Source of the DNA: G963717155 sp963717155
GTDB lineage: Bacteria; Actinomycetota; Thermoleophilia; Gaiellales; JALYLC01
Direction of reading: 5' to 3'
Assembly (NCBI GenBank): GCA_963717155.1
Contig: OY970326.1
Location: 2,728,001 to 2,792,000 of the forward strand
Length of the DNA stretch: 64,000 nt
The notes under the pieces: model-generated
The model's database searches: none
The model's input: only the letters and a program-made list of their open reading frames with translations
Told to the model about the DNA's origin: nothing
Position numbers and translations under genes: made by a program
Part shown: positions 9,260-18,260 of the stretch, piece by piece
Layout of the letters: each line of letters starts with the position of its first letter
Position numbering within the stretch: position 1 is the first letter of the stretch

Positions 9260-9654
9260 TGGACAGGCGCCTGCCACCCATCTCGCAGCTCGGCATCGGC
9301 ACCCTCGGACTGTCGCTGATCGCCGCGATCCTCATCACCTCGAAGATCCCGAACGACCCGCCGCTGGCGGTCGCGGTGCCGTTGCTCTGCGCGGCCGCGC
9401 TCCTGCTGCTCGTGGCCGTCGTCCTGCTCGCGCGGATACCCGGCTTCGCATGGGGCCAGTTCTTCCTCGTCGCCAAGTGGGCGCTGCTCGGGTACATCGT
9501 GATCGCCGGGATGATCGAGTACGCCTTCATTCACGACAGCACGCCCGGATCCACGCTCGTGACGATGAGCGCGATGCTGGCGCTCTTCGCCATCGACGTA
9601 CCGATGCTGCTCGGGTTCAGCGTTGCGCGCTACGCCGACCCCGCGAGCGGCTGA
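9259..9654 (+). CDS. Small four-helix membrane protein
   Basis: A 131-residue hydrophobic protein with about four membrane helices (residues 10-30, 35-58, 68-90, 100-123). The ATG overlaps the stop of the CopD-like gene, which sets the start. It contains GQFFLVAKWALLGYIVIAGM, where Lys lies inside a helix, again like DUF2269/CopD-type subunits. It is probably a partner of the preceding membrane protein. No function can be assigned from sequence. Confidence 0.6.
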   Translation: MDRRLPPISQLGIGTLGLSLIAAILITSKIPNDPPLAVAVPLLCAAALLLLVAVVLLARIPGFAWGQFFLVAKWALLGYIVIAGMIEYAFIHDSTPGSTLVTMSAMLALFAIDVPMLLGFSVARYADPASG

Positions 9655-9670
9655 GCGGACGGTCTCTCGG

Positions 9671-10585
9671 ATGCCGCAGGCATGGGCCGCCATTGGCTAC
9701 CGGGACTGGGCGGCCACGTGCGACACGCTGCACGCCCATAGCCAGGTTCTGGGCAAGCTTGCAGCGGTCCTGGCCCCGCCCGAGCCGCAGCTGCTGCACG
9801 CGGCGCTGCGCCTGACCGCACGGGGCCTCGAGACCGCGCCCCTCCTCGCGCCCGACGGCTCGGGCGCGTTCGCGGTCGCACTCGACCTGCACCGGCACGA
9901 GGCGATCGTCGAGCACACCGGCGGAGGGCTGCGACAGATCGCGCTCACGCCCGATCGGCCGGTCGGCGCGGTGACGCGCGACGTGCTCGAGGCGGTACGC
10001 AGCCTCGCAGGACCCGTCGAGATCGACCCGACGCCGCAGGAGGTGGCGTGGAGCGTGCCGCTGGACGAGGACGATCAGCACGCTCGCTACGACGCGGCGA
10101 AGGTCGCCGACTACCTCGCCGCCGCCACGCGTGCCGCCCAGGTTCTCGCGGCCTTCCGCGCGCCCTACCGGGGTCGTTCCACGGCGGTCAACGCGTGGTG
10201 GGGATCGTTCGACATCGCCGTGAGCCTCTTCTCGGGCATGCCTGCCGACCCGCCGTCGGATGACTTCATCATGCGCAACTCGATGAATGCCCAGGAGGTC
10301 GCCGTCGGGTGGTGGCCGGGAGACGAGCGCAACGAGCGCGCTGCCTTCTACGCGTACGCCCACCCCTCGCCCGCCGGGTTCGAGCACGCCGTGCTGGCCG
10401 CTGGGCGCTACGACGCGGGCCTCGGCGAGTTCATCCTCGACTGGGACGAGGTCCGCGCGAGTCCGGACCCGCATGGCCTCGCGCTCGAGTTCGCCCGGTC
10501 GGTCTTCCGCCACTCCTGCGCCGTGGCCGACTGGGATCCCGCGCTGTCCGCAAGCGCCGAGGGAACGCCGCCACCCGTCGTCTGA
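9671..10585 (+). CDS. DUF5996 family protein
   Basis: A 304-residue soluble protein. WAAIGYRDWAATCDTLHAHS, QVLGKLAAVLAPPEPQLLHA and FRAPYRGRSTAVNAWWGSFD, then IAVSLFSGMPADPP, recall the DUF5996 family, whose role is unknown. The ATG at 9671 is preferred over an in-frame upstream start because the conserved region begins directly after it. The C-terminal half has many Trp and acidic residues, including a GEFILDWDEVR segment. It stands between the membrane-protein pair and the sugar region and shows no operon link to either. Confidence 0.8.
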   Translation: MPQAWAAIGYRDWAATCDTLHAHSQVLGKLAAVLAPPEPQLLHAALRLTARGLETAPLLAPDGSGAFAVALDLHRHEAIVEHTGGGLRQIALTPDRPVGAVTRDVLEAVRSLAGPVEIDPTPQEVAWSVPLDEDDQHARYDAAKVADYLAAATRAAQVLAAFRAPYRGRSTAVNAWWGSFDIAVSLFSGMPADPPSDDFIMRNSMNAQEVAVGWWPGDERNERAAFYAYAHPSPAGFEHAVLAAGRYDAGLGEFILDWDEVRASPDPHGLALEFARSVFRHSCAVADWDPALSASAEGTPPPVV

Positions 10586-10633
10586 GCGCCGGCTGGGCTT
10601 CGCGCCTCCGGGGCAAGCGTGGTACCTTTGGCG

Positions 10634-10658
10634 TGAACCAAAGTGCATGGTCATGCAC
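10634..10658. promoter_or_regulatory. Candidate sugar-regulon operator (overlapping palindromes)
   Basis: Two overlapping sites lie 29-53 bases before the first dehydrogenase gene. TGAACCAAAGTGCA at 10634-10647 fits the TGNAC..GTNCA pattern seen at four other regulated units. GTGCATGGTCATGCAC at 10643-10658 is a perfect palindrome with a 2-base centre. Assignment to the SorC-type regulator at 18257-19255 is inference. Confidence 0.5.
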
Positions 10659-10686
10659 GAATGTCCACTCGATCCCGGGAACATGA

Positions 10687-11769
10687 ATGCGCTTCGGACT
10701 GGTTGGTTGCGGCTGGATCGTCGAGCGATGCCACGCACCCTCGATGGCCCGCGCGGACAGCGTGGAGGTCGTTGCCGTCGCTGATCCCTCGCCCGGGCGC
10801 GCCGACCTCGTCGGCGACCTCTTCGGTCTCGAGGGGTCGGCTCGCTACGCGGACTATCGCGACCTGCTCGCGCGTGACGACATCGACGTGATCAGCGTCG
10901 GCACTCCGCCCACCACGCACCGCGAGATCGTCGAGGCGGCGACGGCGCGCGGCGTCCACGTGCTGTGCGAGAAGCCGCTCGCGCTCAACCTCGCCGATTG
11001 CGACGCGATGGTCTCGGCCGCCGAGCTGGCGGGGGTGAAGCTCGCCGTGTACCACAACTACCTCTGGTACACGTCGACGCGCAAGCTGCGCGAGCTCATC
11101 GCCGAGGGGGTGATCGGGGACGTGATCTCGACGGAGGTCCGCGGACTCGGCCTGCGCCCGTGGGTCGGCAACGAGGCGTACCGGCCTGGCTGGCGGTTCT
11201 CGATCGACCAGGGCGGCGGGGGCGCGCTGATGGACGCGGGCCTGCACGCGCTGTACCTCACCGAGGCCTTGCACGGCTCGACGCCGGTCGCGGCGACTTC
11301 CTCGATGCAGTACGAGCAGCCGGGAATCGATGCCTCTGCGCTGTGCCAGCTGCAGATGGCATCCGGCGGCGGCGCGACCGTCGAGATCGGCTGGCAACAT
11401 GGCGACGGCGCCATCGCCGTGTATGGCAGCGAGGGCTACCTCAAGGTCGTGCTGGACGAGCAGGTCGGCTACTACGGCTACCCGGCGCGCGCCGTGCGCG
11501 AGTTCAGCGGAGGAGCGCCGGGCAGTGCACCGTCGAAGTCGCACTACCTGCCGCTGGAGTTCAACATGATGGAGCCCCAGCTCTACCGCGACCTCGTCAC
11601 GACGCTCGAGGGCGGCGAGCAGATCTACCCCGCCTTCGGCGCCGATGGGCGGCGCGCGATCGAGACGGCGCTCGCGCTGTACGCGGGAGCTGCGCGTCGG
11701 AGCTGGGTCGAGATGCCGATCCCCGAGGACGATCCGGTCTACGCGCGTGGGGTCAGCGCCCTTGTCTGA
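10687..11769 (+). CDS. Gfo/Idh/MocA-family NAD(P)-dependent sugar dehydrogenase
   Basis: A 360-residue oxidoreductase. Residues 1-120 form the Rossmann domain, starting MRFGLVGCGWI with the GxGxxx loop, and include the family motif CEKPLALNLADC (Glu-Lys-Pro). Residues 125-340 form the substrate domain with DQGGGGALMDAGLHALYLTE, which carries the usual catalytic Asp and His. It should oxidise a sugar or cyclitol hydroxyl, or reduce a keto sugar. It is the first gene of an operon with class II aldolase, FGGY kinase and hydroxyacid dehydrogenase genes that overlap or nearly abut. The substrate is unknown. Confidence 0.93.
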   Translation: MRFGLVGCGWIVERCHAPSMARADSVEVVAVADPSPGRADLVGDLFGLEGSARYADYRDLLARDDIDVISVGTPPTTHREIVEAATARGVHVLCEKPLALNLADCDAMVSAAELAGVKLAVYHNYLWYTSTRKLRELIAEGVIGDVISTEVRGLGLRPWVGNEAYRPGWRFSIDQGGGGALMDAGLHALYLTEALHGSTPVAATSSMQYEQPGIDASALCQLQMASGGGATVEIGWQHGDGAIAVYGSEGYLKVVLDEQVGYYGYPARAVREFSGGAPGSAPSKSHYLPLEFNMMEPQLYRDLVTTLEGGEQIYPAFGADGRRAIETALALYAGAARRSWVEMPIPEDDPVYARGVSALV

Positions 11770-12424
11770 CGCATCGATCGCGACGATCTCCGCTGAGATC
11801 GTCTCCGTCGGGATCGAGCTCGAGCGCATCGGGATCCTCGATCTGACGGCCGGAAACATCAGCGTGCGGGTGGACGACGATGCCATCGCCATCACGCCCT
11901 CGGGCATCCCGTACAAGGAGACGAGGCCCGGCGACATCGTGGTCTGCTCCCTCGCCGACGGCTCGGTGCTTGCGGGCGACCGAAAGCCGTCGAGCGAGCT
12001 GCCGCTCCATCGCGCCGTGTACGCGGCGCGCCCGGAGACAGGCGCGGTCGTGCACACGCACTCGCCGTTCGCGACGACGCTCGCCGTGCTCGGCAAGCCG
12101 ATTCCGGCCGTGCACTACATCATCTCGAGGCTCGGGACCTGCGAGGTCCCCGTTGTCAGCTACGCGACGTACGGCAGCGAGGAGCTGGCCCGGAACACGT
12201 TCGCGGCGCTCGCGGGCACGACGCGTGCCCTGCTGCTCGCGAACCACGGCACGCTCGCGATCGGAGACGACCTCGAGTCGGCCTCGGTCAACGCGCGCGT
12301 GCTCGAGATCCTCGCGATGACGTACTGGCGTGCGCTCGCGGTCGGAACGCCCGTGATCCTCCCCGACGAGGAGATCGCGAACGTGATCGAGCGCCACAAG
12401 AGCTACGGCCAGATAGCCTCATGA
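11762..12424 (+). CDS. Class II aldolase/AraD-type protein
   Basis: About 220 residues, resembling L-fuculose-phosphate aldolase and ribulose-5-phosphate 4-epimerase. The conserved parts are LTAGNISVRV (phosphate loop), KPSSELPLHRAVY (catalytic Glu) and the zinc histidines in VVHTHSPFATTLA and LLANHGTLAIGDD. It would cleave a ketose phosphate to dihydroxyacetone phosphate and an aldehyde, or epimerise it. The TTG at 11762, overlapping the end of the dehydrogenase gene, is the most likely start; a GTG at 11747 is possible. The adjoining kinase gene overlaps by four bases and probably makes its substrate. Confidence 0.93.
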   Translation: MSDASIATISAEIVSVGIELERIGILDLTAGNISVRVDDDAIAITPSGIPYKETRPGDIVVCSLADGSVLAGDRKPSSELPLHRAVYAARPETGAVVHTHSPFATTLAVLGKPIPAVHYIISRLGTCEVPVVSYATYGSEELARNTFAALAGTTRALLLANHGTLAIGDDLESASVNARVLEILAMTYWRALAVGTPVILPDEEIANVIERHKSYGQIAS

Positions 12425-13896
12425 CGCTCGCCGCGACCATCGACGCCGGTGGGTCGGGCGTCAAGGTCGGCGTCGTCTGCACCGATACGTGGCGACTGCT
12501 CGCCGACGTGCATCGCGACTACGCGCCCGTCTCGCGTGAGCCCGGACTGCTCGAGTGGGATCCTGTCTCGTGGTGGCGGGCGATCGTGTCGGCCCTCGCT
12601 GATGCCGTCGCAGCGGCCGGGGAGCCGGCGTCGCGTTACCGCGGGCTGACGTGTACCGGCATGCGCATCCCGTTCGTCCTCGTCGACGAGCGGCACGATC
12701 CGGTCGCGCCGGGAGTGCTCGTGCCCGATCGCCGCGGTGCGGTGCACGCAGGGTCGCTACGCTCGTCGATCGGGAGCGACGAGCTGTACACGACGACCGG
12801 TCACTGGAGCTCGCCCTTCTTCGGACTGCCGAAGCTGGTCTGGTACGTGCGCGAGCAGCCCGCGCTCTGGAAGCGCACCCGCTGGGTGCTGCAGCTGCAC
12901 GACTGGCTGCTCGAGCGCCTCTGCGGCGTGATTGCGAGCGAGCCCTCGTCGGCCTCGATGGCCCAGCTGCTCGACGTGTCGGCGAGGAGGTGGTCGCCCG
13001 AGGTGCTCGCTGCCGCGGGCATCGATCCCGAGCGCATGCCGCCGCTGATCGACGCCGGGGCCGTTGCCGGTGGGCTCGCGAGCGACGTCGCGGCGAGCGT
13101 CGGCCTGACGGCCGGCACGCCGGTCCACGTCGGTGGCGGTGACACGCACGTATCGGCGCTGGGGGCCGGAGCCGTCGAGGACGGCGTGACGGTCGTGGTC
13201 GCGGGCTCGACCACGCCGATGCACCTCGCGACCGCCGAGCCGAGGCTCGATCTGGTCGTGCGCCCGCTCGTAAGCGCGCACCTTCGGCCGGGCGTGTTCG
13301 CCGCCGAGACCAACGTGAGCACCAGCGGCAGCATGCTGCGCTGGCTCCGCGACACGACAGCGCTCGACTACCCGTCGCTCGAGGCTGCCGCAGACGAGTC
13401 GCCGCTCGGCGCGAGAGGCGTCGTCGTCGCCGCAGCAAACCCCGAGTGGGGCGAAGGCCCGTGGTCGCAGGTGCCCCCCATCTCGATCGTCGGAGTGACC
13501 CCGACGCACACGACCGGCGACCTCGCGCGGGCGACGTTCGAGTCGATGACCTACGCGATCGCGTGCGACCTCGAACGCATCGATTCGCTCGCACCCACCC
13601 CGGGCCTGCCGCTGACCCTCGTGGGCGGCGGCTCGCACGGCAGGCTCGCAGCACAGATGCTCGCCGACGTCAGCGGACGGAGCGTGCTCGTTCCGGACCG
13701 CGCGAATGCGACCGCCATGGGTGGCGCGGTGCTCGTCTCCGGCAGCGCCCCGAGCGGCGACGCGACGCCCGAGCCGCGCCGATTCGAGCCCGACGAGACG
13801 CGGCACGCCGCCTACCAGCCGCACGTCCGCCGCTACGCCGACACGTTCGCGCGGCTTCGCACGGCGTTCGCCAAACCGGGAGAGGTGCTCGCGTGA
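12421..13896 (+). CDS. FGGY-family carbohydrate kinase
   Basis: A 491-residue sugar kinase with ASKHA fold. The N-terminal phosphate loop is ATIDAGGSGVKVGV. HVGGGDTHVSALGAGAV lies near residue 240 and PLTLVGGGSHGRLAAQMLAD near residue 400, with VPDRANATAMGGAVLVSGSA forming the second adenosine loop. It should phosphorylate a ketose or polyol using ATP. The ATGA overlap with the aldolase gene and the following GTGA overlap place it in one operon. Together the pair suggests kinase-then-aldolase breakdown of a pentulose, deoxyhexulose or tetrulose. Sequence alone does not give the sugar. Confidence 0.92.
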   Translation: MTLAATIDAGGSGVKVGVVCTDTWRLLADVHRDYAPVSREPGLLEWDPVSWWRAIVSALADAVAAAGEPASRYRGLTCTGMRIPFVLVDERHDPVAPGVLVPDRRGAVHAGSLRSSIGSDELYTTTGHWSSPFFGLPKLVWYVREQPALWKRTRWVLQLHDWLLERLCGVIASEPSSASMAQLLDVSARRWSPEVLAAAGIDPERMPPLIDAGAVAGGLASDVAASVGLTAGTPVHVGGGDTHVSALGAGAVEDGVTVVVAGSTTPMHLATAEPRLDLVVRPLVSAHLRPGVFAAETNVSTSGSMLRWLRDTTALDYPSLEAAADESPLGARGVVVAAANPEWGEGPWSQVPPISIVGVTPTHTTGDLARATFESMTYAIACDLERIDSLAPTPGLPLTLVGGGSHGRLAAQMLADVSGRSVLVPDRANATAMGGAVLVSGSAPSGDATPEPRRFEPDETRHAAYQPHVRRYADTFARLRTAFAKPGEVLA

Positions 13897-14939
13897 GGCC
13901 CCTCCTGCTCACCGCGGCGATCACGCAGGGCGCGCGCTCGGCGATCACAGACGAACTCGGCTACACGATCGTGGATCGCGCCGGCACGCCGCACGACAGC
14001 GCGATCCGCGATGGAGCCGCAGCCGGCGTCATCGGCTGGCTGCTCGAGGGCGACCCGTGCGGCGAGGCCGAGATGTCGGCGCTGCCCGACCTGCAGTGGA
14101 TCGCCTGCGTCCGAGGTGGGCCTGTCAACGTCGACATTCCGGCCGCGACCCGGCGCGGCATTCCCGTGCTGTTCGCCCCGGGGCGCAACGCGGCCGCAGT
14201 CGCCGACTTCGTCGTCGGCCAGATCGTCTGCGTCGTCCGCCACATCGCGCAGACCAACCACCTGATGCGCACGGGCTCGCTCACCGAGGAGCGCGACGTC
14301 GCGATCCGCGACCGCAAGGACGTCATCTGGCGGCCCCAGGATCCGACCGCGCCGATCCCGTATCACGTGTACCGCGGTCGCGAGCTCTCGACGCTGACGC
14401 TGGGCCTGCTCGGCCTCGGCCGCGTCGGCGAGCTGGTCGCCGCGCACGGGCGCGCGCTCGGGATGCAGGTCGTCGCGCACGATCCCTACGTGCTCGGGCC
14501 GCTCGACGACATCCGGCTCGTCGAGCTCGACGAGCTGCTCGCCGTCTCCGACGTGCTGTCACTGCACGCGCGCGGAAGCGAGACGCTCGTCGGGGCCGCC
14601 GAGCTGCGCGCGCTCCGGCCGGGCTCGTACGTCGTCAACACTGCCCGGGCCACGATCCTGGACTATCCGGCACTCGTCGAGGCCCTGCGGGACGGGCACC
14701 TCGCGGGGGCGGCCCTCGATGTCTTCCCGGACGAGCCGCTGCTGCCGGGAGACCCACTGCTCGGGCTCGACAACGTGGTCCTGACCCCGCACATCGCCGG
14801 AGCGTCGACGAACGTCATCGACCACTACTCGAGCACGATCGTCGACACGCTGCGCGCGCTACAGCGCGGCGACGACCCGAGCAACCTCGCGGTCGCGAAC
14901 CGCGAGGTGCTCGTCCGCTGGTCGCTCGGTCCGGCCTGA
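13893..14939 (+). CDS. D-2-hydroxyacid dehydrogenase (D-3-phosphoglycerate dehydrogenase-like)
   Basis: A 348-residue enzyme starting at a GTG that overlaps the kinase stop by four bases. The NAD domain has LGLLGLGRVGELVAAHGRAL. Catalytic Arg lies in LRPGSYVVNTARATILDYPA, with Glu in DVFPDEPLLP and His in VVLTPHIAGAS. It lacks the ACT/ASB regulatory domain of true SerA, so it is more like glyoxylate/hydroxypyruvate reductases. In this operon it may reduce a 2-keto acid or oxidise a sugar acid made by the upstream enzymes. It is the last gene of the operon; the cupin gene converges eleven bases later. Confidence 0.9.
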   Translation: MRPLLLTAAITQGARSAITDELGYTIVDRAGTPHDSAIRDGAAAGVIGWLLEGDPCGEAEMSALPDLQWIACVRGGPVNVDIPAATRRGIPVLFAPGRNAAAVADFVVGQIVCVVRHIAQTNHLMRTGSLTEERDVAIRDRKDVIWRPQDPTAPIPYHVYRGRELSTLTLGLLGLGRVGELVAAHGRALGMQVVAHDPYVLGPLDDIRLVELDELLAVSDVLSLHARGSETLVGAAELRALRPGSYVVNTARATILDYPALVEALRDGHLAGAALDVFPDEPLLPGDPLLGLDNVVLTPHIAGASTNVIDHYSSTIVDTLRALQRGDDPSNLAVANREVLVRWSLGPA

Positions 14940-14949
14940 TCCGTCCGGT

Positions 14950-15339
14950 TCAGTCCTCGTGCGTCGAGTAGTCGATCTTGCCGATCCCGGGCTTGCCGAT
15001 CGCGAAGCAGAAGCAGCGGATCGGAGCGTGGTCGGTCAGCGGCCGCAGGCTGTGCACGACGTCCGGCGGGATGTACACGAGATCGCCCTGGACGACGTTC
15101 CGGTCCTCGTCCGCGATCGTCATCACGCCGCGGCCCGCCGTCACGTAGTACCACTCGTGGGTCGGATGTGCGTGCGGATGCACCGCTCCACCGCCTGCCA
15201 CCTCGAACTCGTTGATCAGCTCGAGGAAGCCGCCCTCGGTCTGCTCGCGCATGGCCTGCGGCTCGACGAGGTACCACACGGGAACCGTGCCGTTGTGCTC
15301 GGGGAGCGCCGGCGAGTCGATGATCGAGCGAACGTCCAT
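14950..15339 (-). CDS. Cupin-domain protein
   Basis: A 129-residue single-cupin protein. The metal-binding first motif is GAVHPHAHPTHEWYYVTAGR and the second is VYIPPDVVHSLRPL, together giving the usual three His and one Glu. It may bind a metal and a sugar acid or act as a small isomerase or dioxygenase. It is the last gene of the minus-strand operon led by the SorC-type regulator, 25 bases after the ThuA-like gene. The substrate is unknown. Confidence 0.88.
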   Translation of the reverse strand: MDVRSIIDSPALPEHNGTVPVWYLVEPQAMREQTEGGFLELINEFEVAGGGAVHPHAHPTHEWYYVTAGRGVMTIADEDRNVVQGDLVYIPPDVVHSLRPLTDHAPIRCFCFAIGKPGIGKIDYSTHED

Positions 15340-15364
15340 GACGCCTCCTACTCGTGTCTCGTGA

Positions 15365-16078
15365 TCAGGAATCGCGTGCCAGCAGCCACTCGAGGCCGCC
15401 GTACAGGTGCCCGAGGAAGCGCACGTCCTCGTACGCGCCCGGGAAGTGGCCGAGCGCCGTGTAGAACACCCTTCCCTCGCCCTCGTGGAAGCACCACGCG
15501 AGCGGGAATCCGATCGAGGGGCGGCGCGCCCCCTTCGCGCTCATGTCGAGGTCGTCGCCACGCGCCTCGAGCAGCACCCGCGCATCGGCGCGGAGGTCGC
15601 GGAACAGGTAGAGCTCGTCGGTGAACTGCCAGCCGCTCGGTAGGTGCGCGGTCGACGGATGACCCGCATCGACGACGTCGATGGCGAAGCGTTGCGTCCA
15701 CGGATGGCCGTCGAACCGGGCGCCGAGCAGCTCGCCGAACTCCTCCCAGCCCGCGCACGAGTCGGCTGCGGCGTGGAGCCCGAGGAGCGCGAGCTCACCC
15801 GAGCGGAGGCGCGTCCCGATCGACGCGCGATCCTCGTCCGACCACGGCGTCTCGCCGATCGTGAAGAGCGCGAGCACCGTTGCATCCTCGACGGTTCCGG
15901 GAACCATGTCGGCGACCGAAGGGACGTGGACGAACTCGAGACCGGCGGCTCGCGCGAGCTCCGCGACCGCGGTGGCCGACTGTCCGAGCACGCCGTGGGC
16001 ACCCGCGAGGCGGTCGCGCAGCGGGCGCGTGCCGGAATACGGCGAGACGTCGGTCACGTAGACCAACCGGCCGCTCAT
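15365..16078 (-). CDS. ThuA-like (trehalose utilisation) domain protein
   Basis: A 237-residue protein of the ThuA/class I amidotransferase-like fold. Characteristic parts are ALFTIGETPWSDEDRASI, LLGLHAAADSC, LLGARFDGHPW and VFYTALGHFPGAYEDVRFLG. ThuA proteins sit in sugar catabolic operons beside Gfo/Idh/MocA dehydrogenases, as here, and have been linked to keto-sugar metabolism. The start at 16078 is fixed by a four-base overlap with the dehydrogenase gene. The nucleophile-elbow position of true amidotransferases is not conserved, so glutaminase activity is unlikely. Confidence 0.88.
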   Translation of the reverse strand: MSGRLVYVTDVSPYSGTRPLRDRLAGAHGVLGQSATAVAELARAAGLEFVHVPSVADMVPGTVEDATVLALFTIGETPWSDEDRASIGTRLRSGELALLGLHAAADSCAGWEEFGELLGARFDGHPWTQRFAIDVVDAGHPSTAHLPSGWQFTDELYLFRDLRADARVLLEARGDDLDMSAKGARRPSIGFPLAWCFHEGEGRVFYTALGHFPGAYEDVRFLGHLYGGLEWLLARDS

Positions 16079-17121
16079 CTGGACGTCCCTTCGTCGTCGA
16101 TCTCGAGCTCGATGCCGCCCTGCGCTGCCGATGCGTACGCGCGCTCGGCGACGTGCACGCCGTGCAGCCCGTCGGAGCCGGAGACCGTCGGCGGCCGGCC
16201 CTCGCGCACGGCGTCGGCGAAGTCCACAACGCCGGCCGCGATCGAGGCGCCCTTCCAGCCGCGCGGATCGAACGCGACCCCCTCCAGCGCGGTGCCGGCG
16301 AGATCGTCTCCGCCGCGATAGTGCAGGGCGGGAGTACGCGACAGCTGGTCGACGATGATCGATCCCTCGCTCCCGTAGAGCTCGAGCCGCTCGCCCCAGG
16401 GGATCTCGGCGGTGAACGTGTACTCGGTGGTGTAGAGCGCGCCCGAGCCGAAGCGCCCGGCGACCACCGCGTGGTCGTCGACCTCGCTCTCGGGCACGAG
16501 TCGGTGGTGGAACCCGCGCACCGTGGCGAGCTCGCCGACGAGCCAGCGAAGCAGGTAGAACGAGTGCGGGCCGGCGTCGATGATCGCCCCGCCGCCAGAA
16601 CCATCCCGGCGGCCCTTCCACAGCGTCGGATCGCTGAGACGCCGCACCTCGCTTCCGGAGATCAGCGTGCGCGCGAGCCGAGGCTCGCCGATCGCGCCTT
16701 CGGCGACGAGCCGCGCGACCGCCTGGTAGGCCGTCACGAACCGCGTGTTCTCGGCCACCCCGAGCGAGAGGCCCGCGGCCTCGGCCTGCTCGATCAGCGC
16801 GCGGCACTCGGCCGACGTGGGCGACAGCGGCTTCTCGACGAGCACGTGCTTGCCTGCCGCGAGCGCGGCGCGGGCTGCGGGGAAGTGCACGTGGTGCGGC
16901 AGCGCGAGATCGACAGAGACGACGCGGTCGTCGGCGAGCAGGTCGTCGAGCTCGGTGTACGCCCGTGCGCCGAGCTCGCGCGCGACCGACTGTGCCCGCG
17001 CGGCATCGGTATCGCAGACCGCGACGACCTCGATCCGATCGGCAGCGCCCGCGTACCCGGCGAGATGCGGTGCGCTGATCTGGCCGAGTCCGACGAGCCC
17101 GACCCCGTGCCGATCGCTCAT
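16075..17121 (-). CDS. Gfo/Idh/MocA-family oxidoreductase
   Basis: A 348-residue NAD(P)-dependent dehydrogenase. VGLVGLGQISAPHLAGYAGA is the nucleotide-binding start and VEKPLSPTSAECRALIEQAE is the Glu-Lys-Pro motif. GSGGGAIIDAGPHSFYLLRW carries the Asp/His catalytic pair. It differs from the paralogue at 10687 in the substrate domain, so the two probably act on different steps or epimers. ATGA overlaps on both sides place it between the M24 peptidase-like and ThuA-like genes in one operon. Pairing with ThuA suggests 3-keto-sugar chemistry. Confidence 0.92.
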   Translation of the reverse strand: MSDRHGVGLVGLGQISAPHLAGYAGAADRIEVVAVCDTDAARAQSVARELGARAYTELDDLLADDRVVSVDLALPHHVHFPAARAALAAGKHVLVEKPLSPTSAECRALIEQAEAAGLSLGVAENTRFVTAYQAVARLVAEGAIGEPRLARTLISGSEVRRLSDPTLWKGRRDGSGGGAIIDAGPHSFYLLRWLVGELATVRGFHHRLVPESEVDDHAVVAGRFGSGALYTTEYTFTAEIPWGERLELYGSEGSIIVDQLSRTPALHYRGGDDLAGTALEGVAFDPRGWKGASIAAGVVDFADAVREGRPPTVSGSDGLHGVHVAERAYASAAQGGIELEIDDEGTSR

Positions 17122-18260
17122 CCAGGGATCTCGTAGATCACGCGCGGAAGCAGCGAGATGCGCTCGGGGCCGTCGGCACCGATCACGTACGTCTCCTCGT
17201 CGCCGACCTGCTGGCCCGACTCGTCGTGCGAGTACAGCTCGATGTTGATGACCATGCCCTCGCGCACCACGAGGTCGCGCTCGTCGCCGAGCCACTCCTC
17301 CTCGGTCTCGAGTCCGATGTTGTGGCCGACATGCGTGAAGCGGGCCATCAGCTCGATGTCACGCTCGGCGAAGAGGCGGAGCGCGAGCTCGTACACCTCC
17401 GCGTAGCTCGCACCCGGAACGAGCGCCGCGCCGACGGCGTCGACGATCTCGACCATCGTGTCGTAGCGCGTCTGCAGCGACTGCGGAATCTCGCCGAGGA
17501 ACGCGTAGCGTCGGTTGTCGGAGCAGTACCCGTCGACGATGGCGCCGAGGTCGAGCGTGATCAGACGGCCCGCGGCGAGCGGCTCGTCGGCCTCGACCTC
17601 CGGGTTGCTGTCGCCGAACGAGAAGGTCAGGTGGCTGATGCCGTTGGCCCCGTTCCGGAACAGGCGCGTCCGCGCCTCGAGCATGATCTCGCTCCGCGAC
17701 ATCCCCTCGCGCAGCAGCGGGAACAGCTCCGCGGCCGTCGTCTCGATGATCTCGGTGCTGCGGCGGAGCAGCGCGATCTCGCGTTCGGACTTCACGAGCC
17801 GGAGGGCGGCGAGCGTCGCGTCGGCCGAGGCGAGCTGCGAGGAGGCGATCCCCGCCGCCTCGATCGTCGCGAGGACGTAGCGCGGACAGGTCTCCTCGAC
17901 AGCGAGCGTCGACCCGGCGGAGACGCGGTCGCGCAGGAGATCGGTCAATGCGTGGATCGCGCTCGGAAAGCTGTTGAACCCCACGATCTCGTCAGCGCCG
18001 AAGTCGACGCCCTCGGTCGAGAAGCCCCAGCACATGAGCGTGGTCCGCCCCGAGCCGTCGACGTACGCGAAGTACGGAAGACGGCTTCGCAGCGTGTACA
18101 GGATCGGGTTCCCCGAGCTCGGCAGCGATGTGTACCCCGTCGAGTAGAAGACGTTCTCGGGCGATGTGAGGAGCATTGCCCCGATTCCGTCCTCGCGCAT
18201 CCGCGCTGCCGCGCGTGCGCCGTCGAACCCCGCAGGGTGGAACCGCGGCACGACGGTCAT
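17118..18260 (-). CDS. M24-family (Xaa-Pro aminopeptidase/creatinase-like) protein
   Basis: A 380-residue protein with pita-bread fold. The N-terminal 150 residues resemble the creatinase-type domain and the rest carries all five metal ligands: two Asp in LDLGAIVDGYCSDNRR, His in FTHVGHNIGLETEEEW, and Glu in INIELYS and GDEETYVIG. It could be a Xaa-Pro dipeptidase or an amidinohydrolase acting on a small N-containing compound. Its place between a SorC-type regulator and sugar dehydrogenase genes, with ATGA overlaps on both sides, is unusual. It hints that the substrate of this operon may contain an amide or glycosylamine bond. Confidence 0.9.
   Translation of the reverse strand: MTVVPRFHPAGFDGARAAARMREDGIGAMLLTSPENVFYSTGYTSLPSSGNPILYTLRSRLPYFAYVDGSGRTTLMCWGFSTEGVDFGADEIVGFNSFPSAIHALTDLLRDRVSAGSTLAVEETCPRYVLATIEAAGIASSQLASADATLAALRLVKSEREIALLRRSTEIIETTAAELFPLLREGMSRSEIMLEARTRLFRNGANGISHLTFSFGDSNPEVEADEPLAAGRLITLDLGAIVDGYCSDNRRYAFLGEIPQSLQTRYDTMVEIVDAVGAALVPGASYAEVYELALRLFAERDIELMARFTHVGHNIGLETEEEWLGDERDLVVREGMVINIELYSHDESGQQVGDEETYVIGADGPERISLLPRVIYEIPG

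Noticed and set aside
6434..9277. A 947-codon open frame on the minus strand.
   Set aside because: It lies opposite well-supported acyltransferase and membrane-protein genes, its composition is dominated by Arg, Asp, Glu and Gly as expected for an antisense frame in GC-rich DNA, and no domain is visible.
13893..14939. SerA (serine biosynthesis) assignment.
   Set aside because: The C-terminal regulatory domains are missing and the gene lies in a sugar operon.
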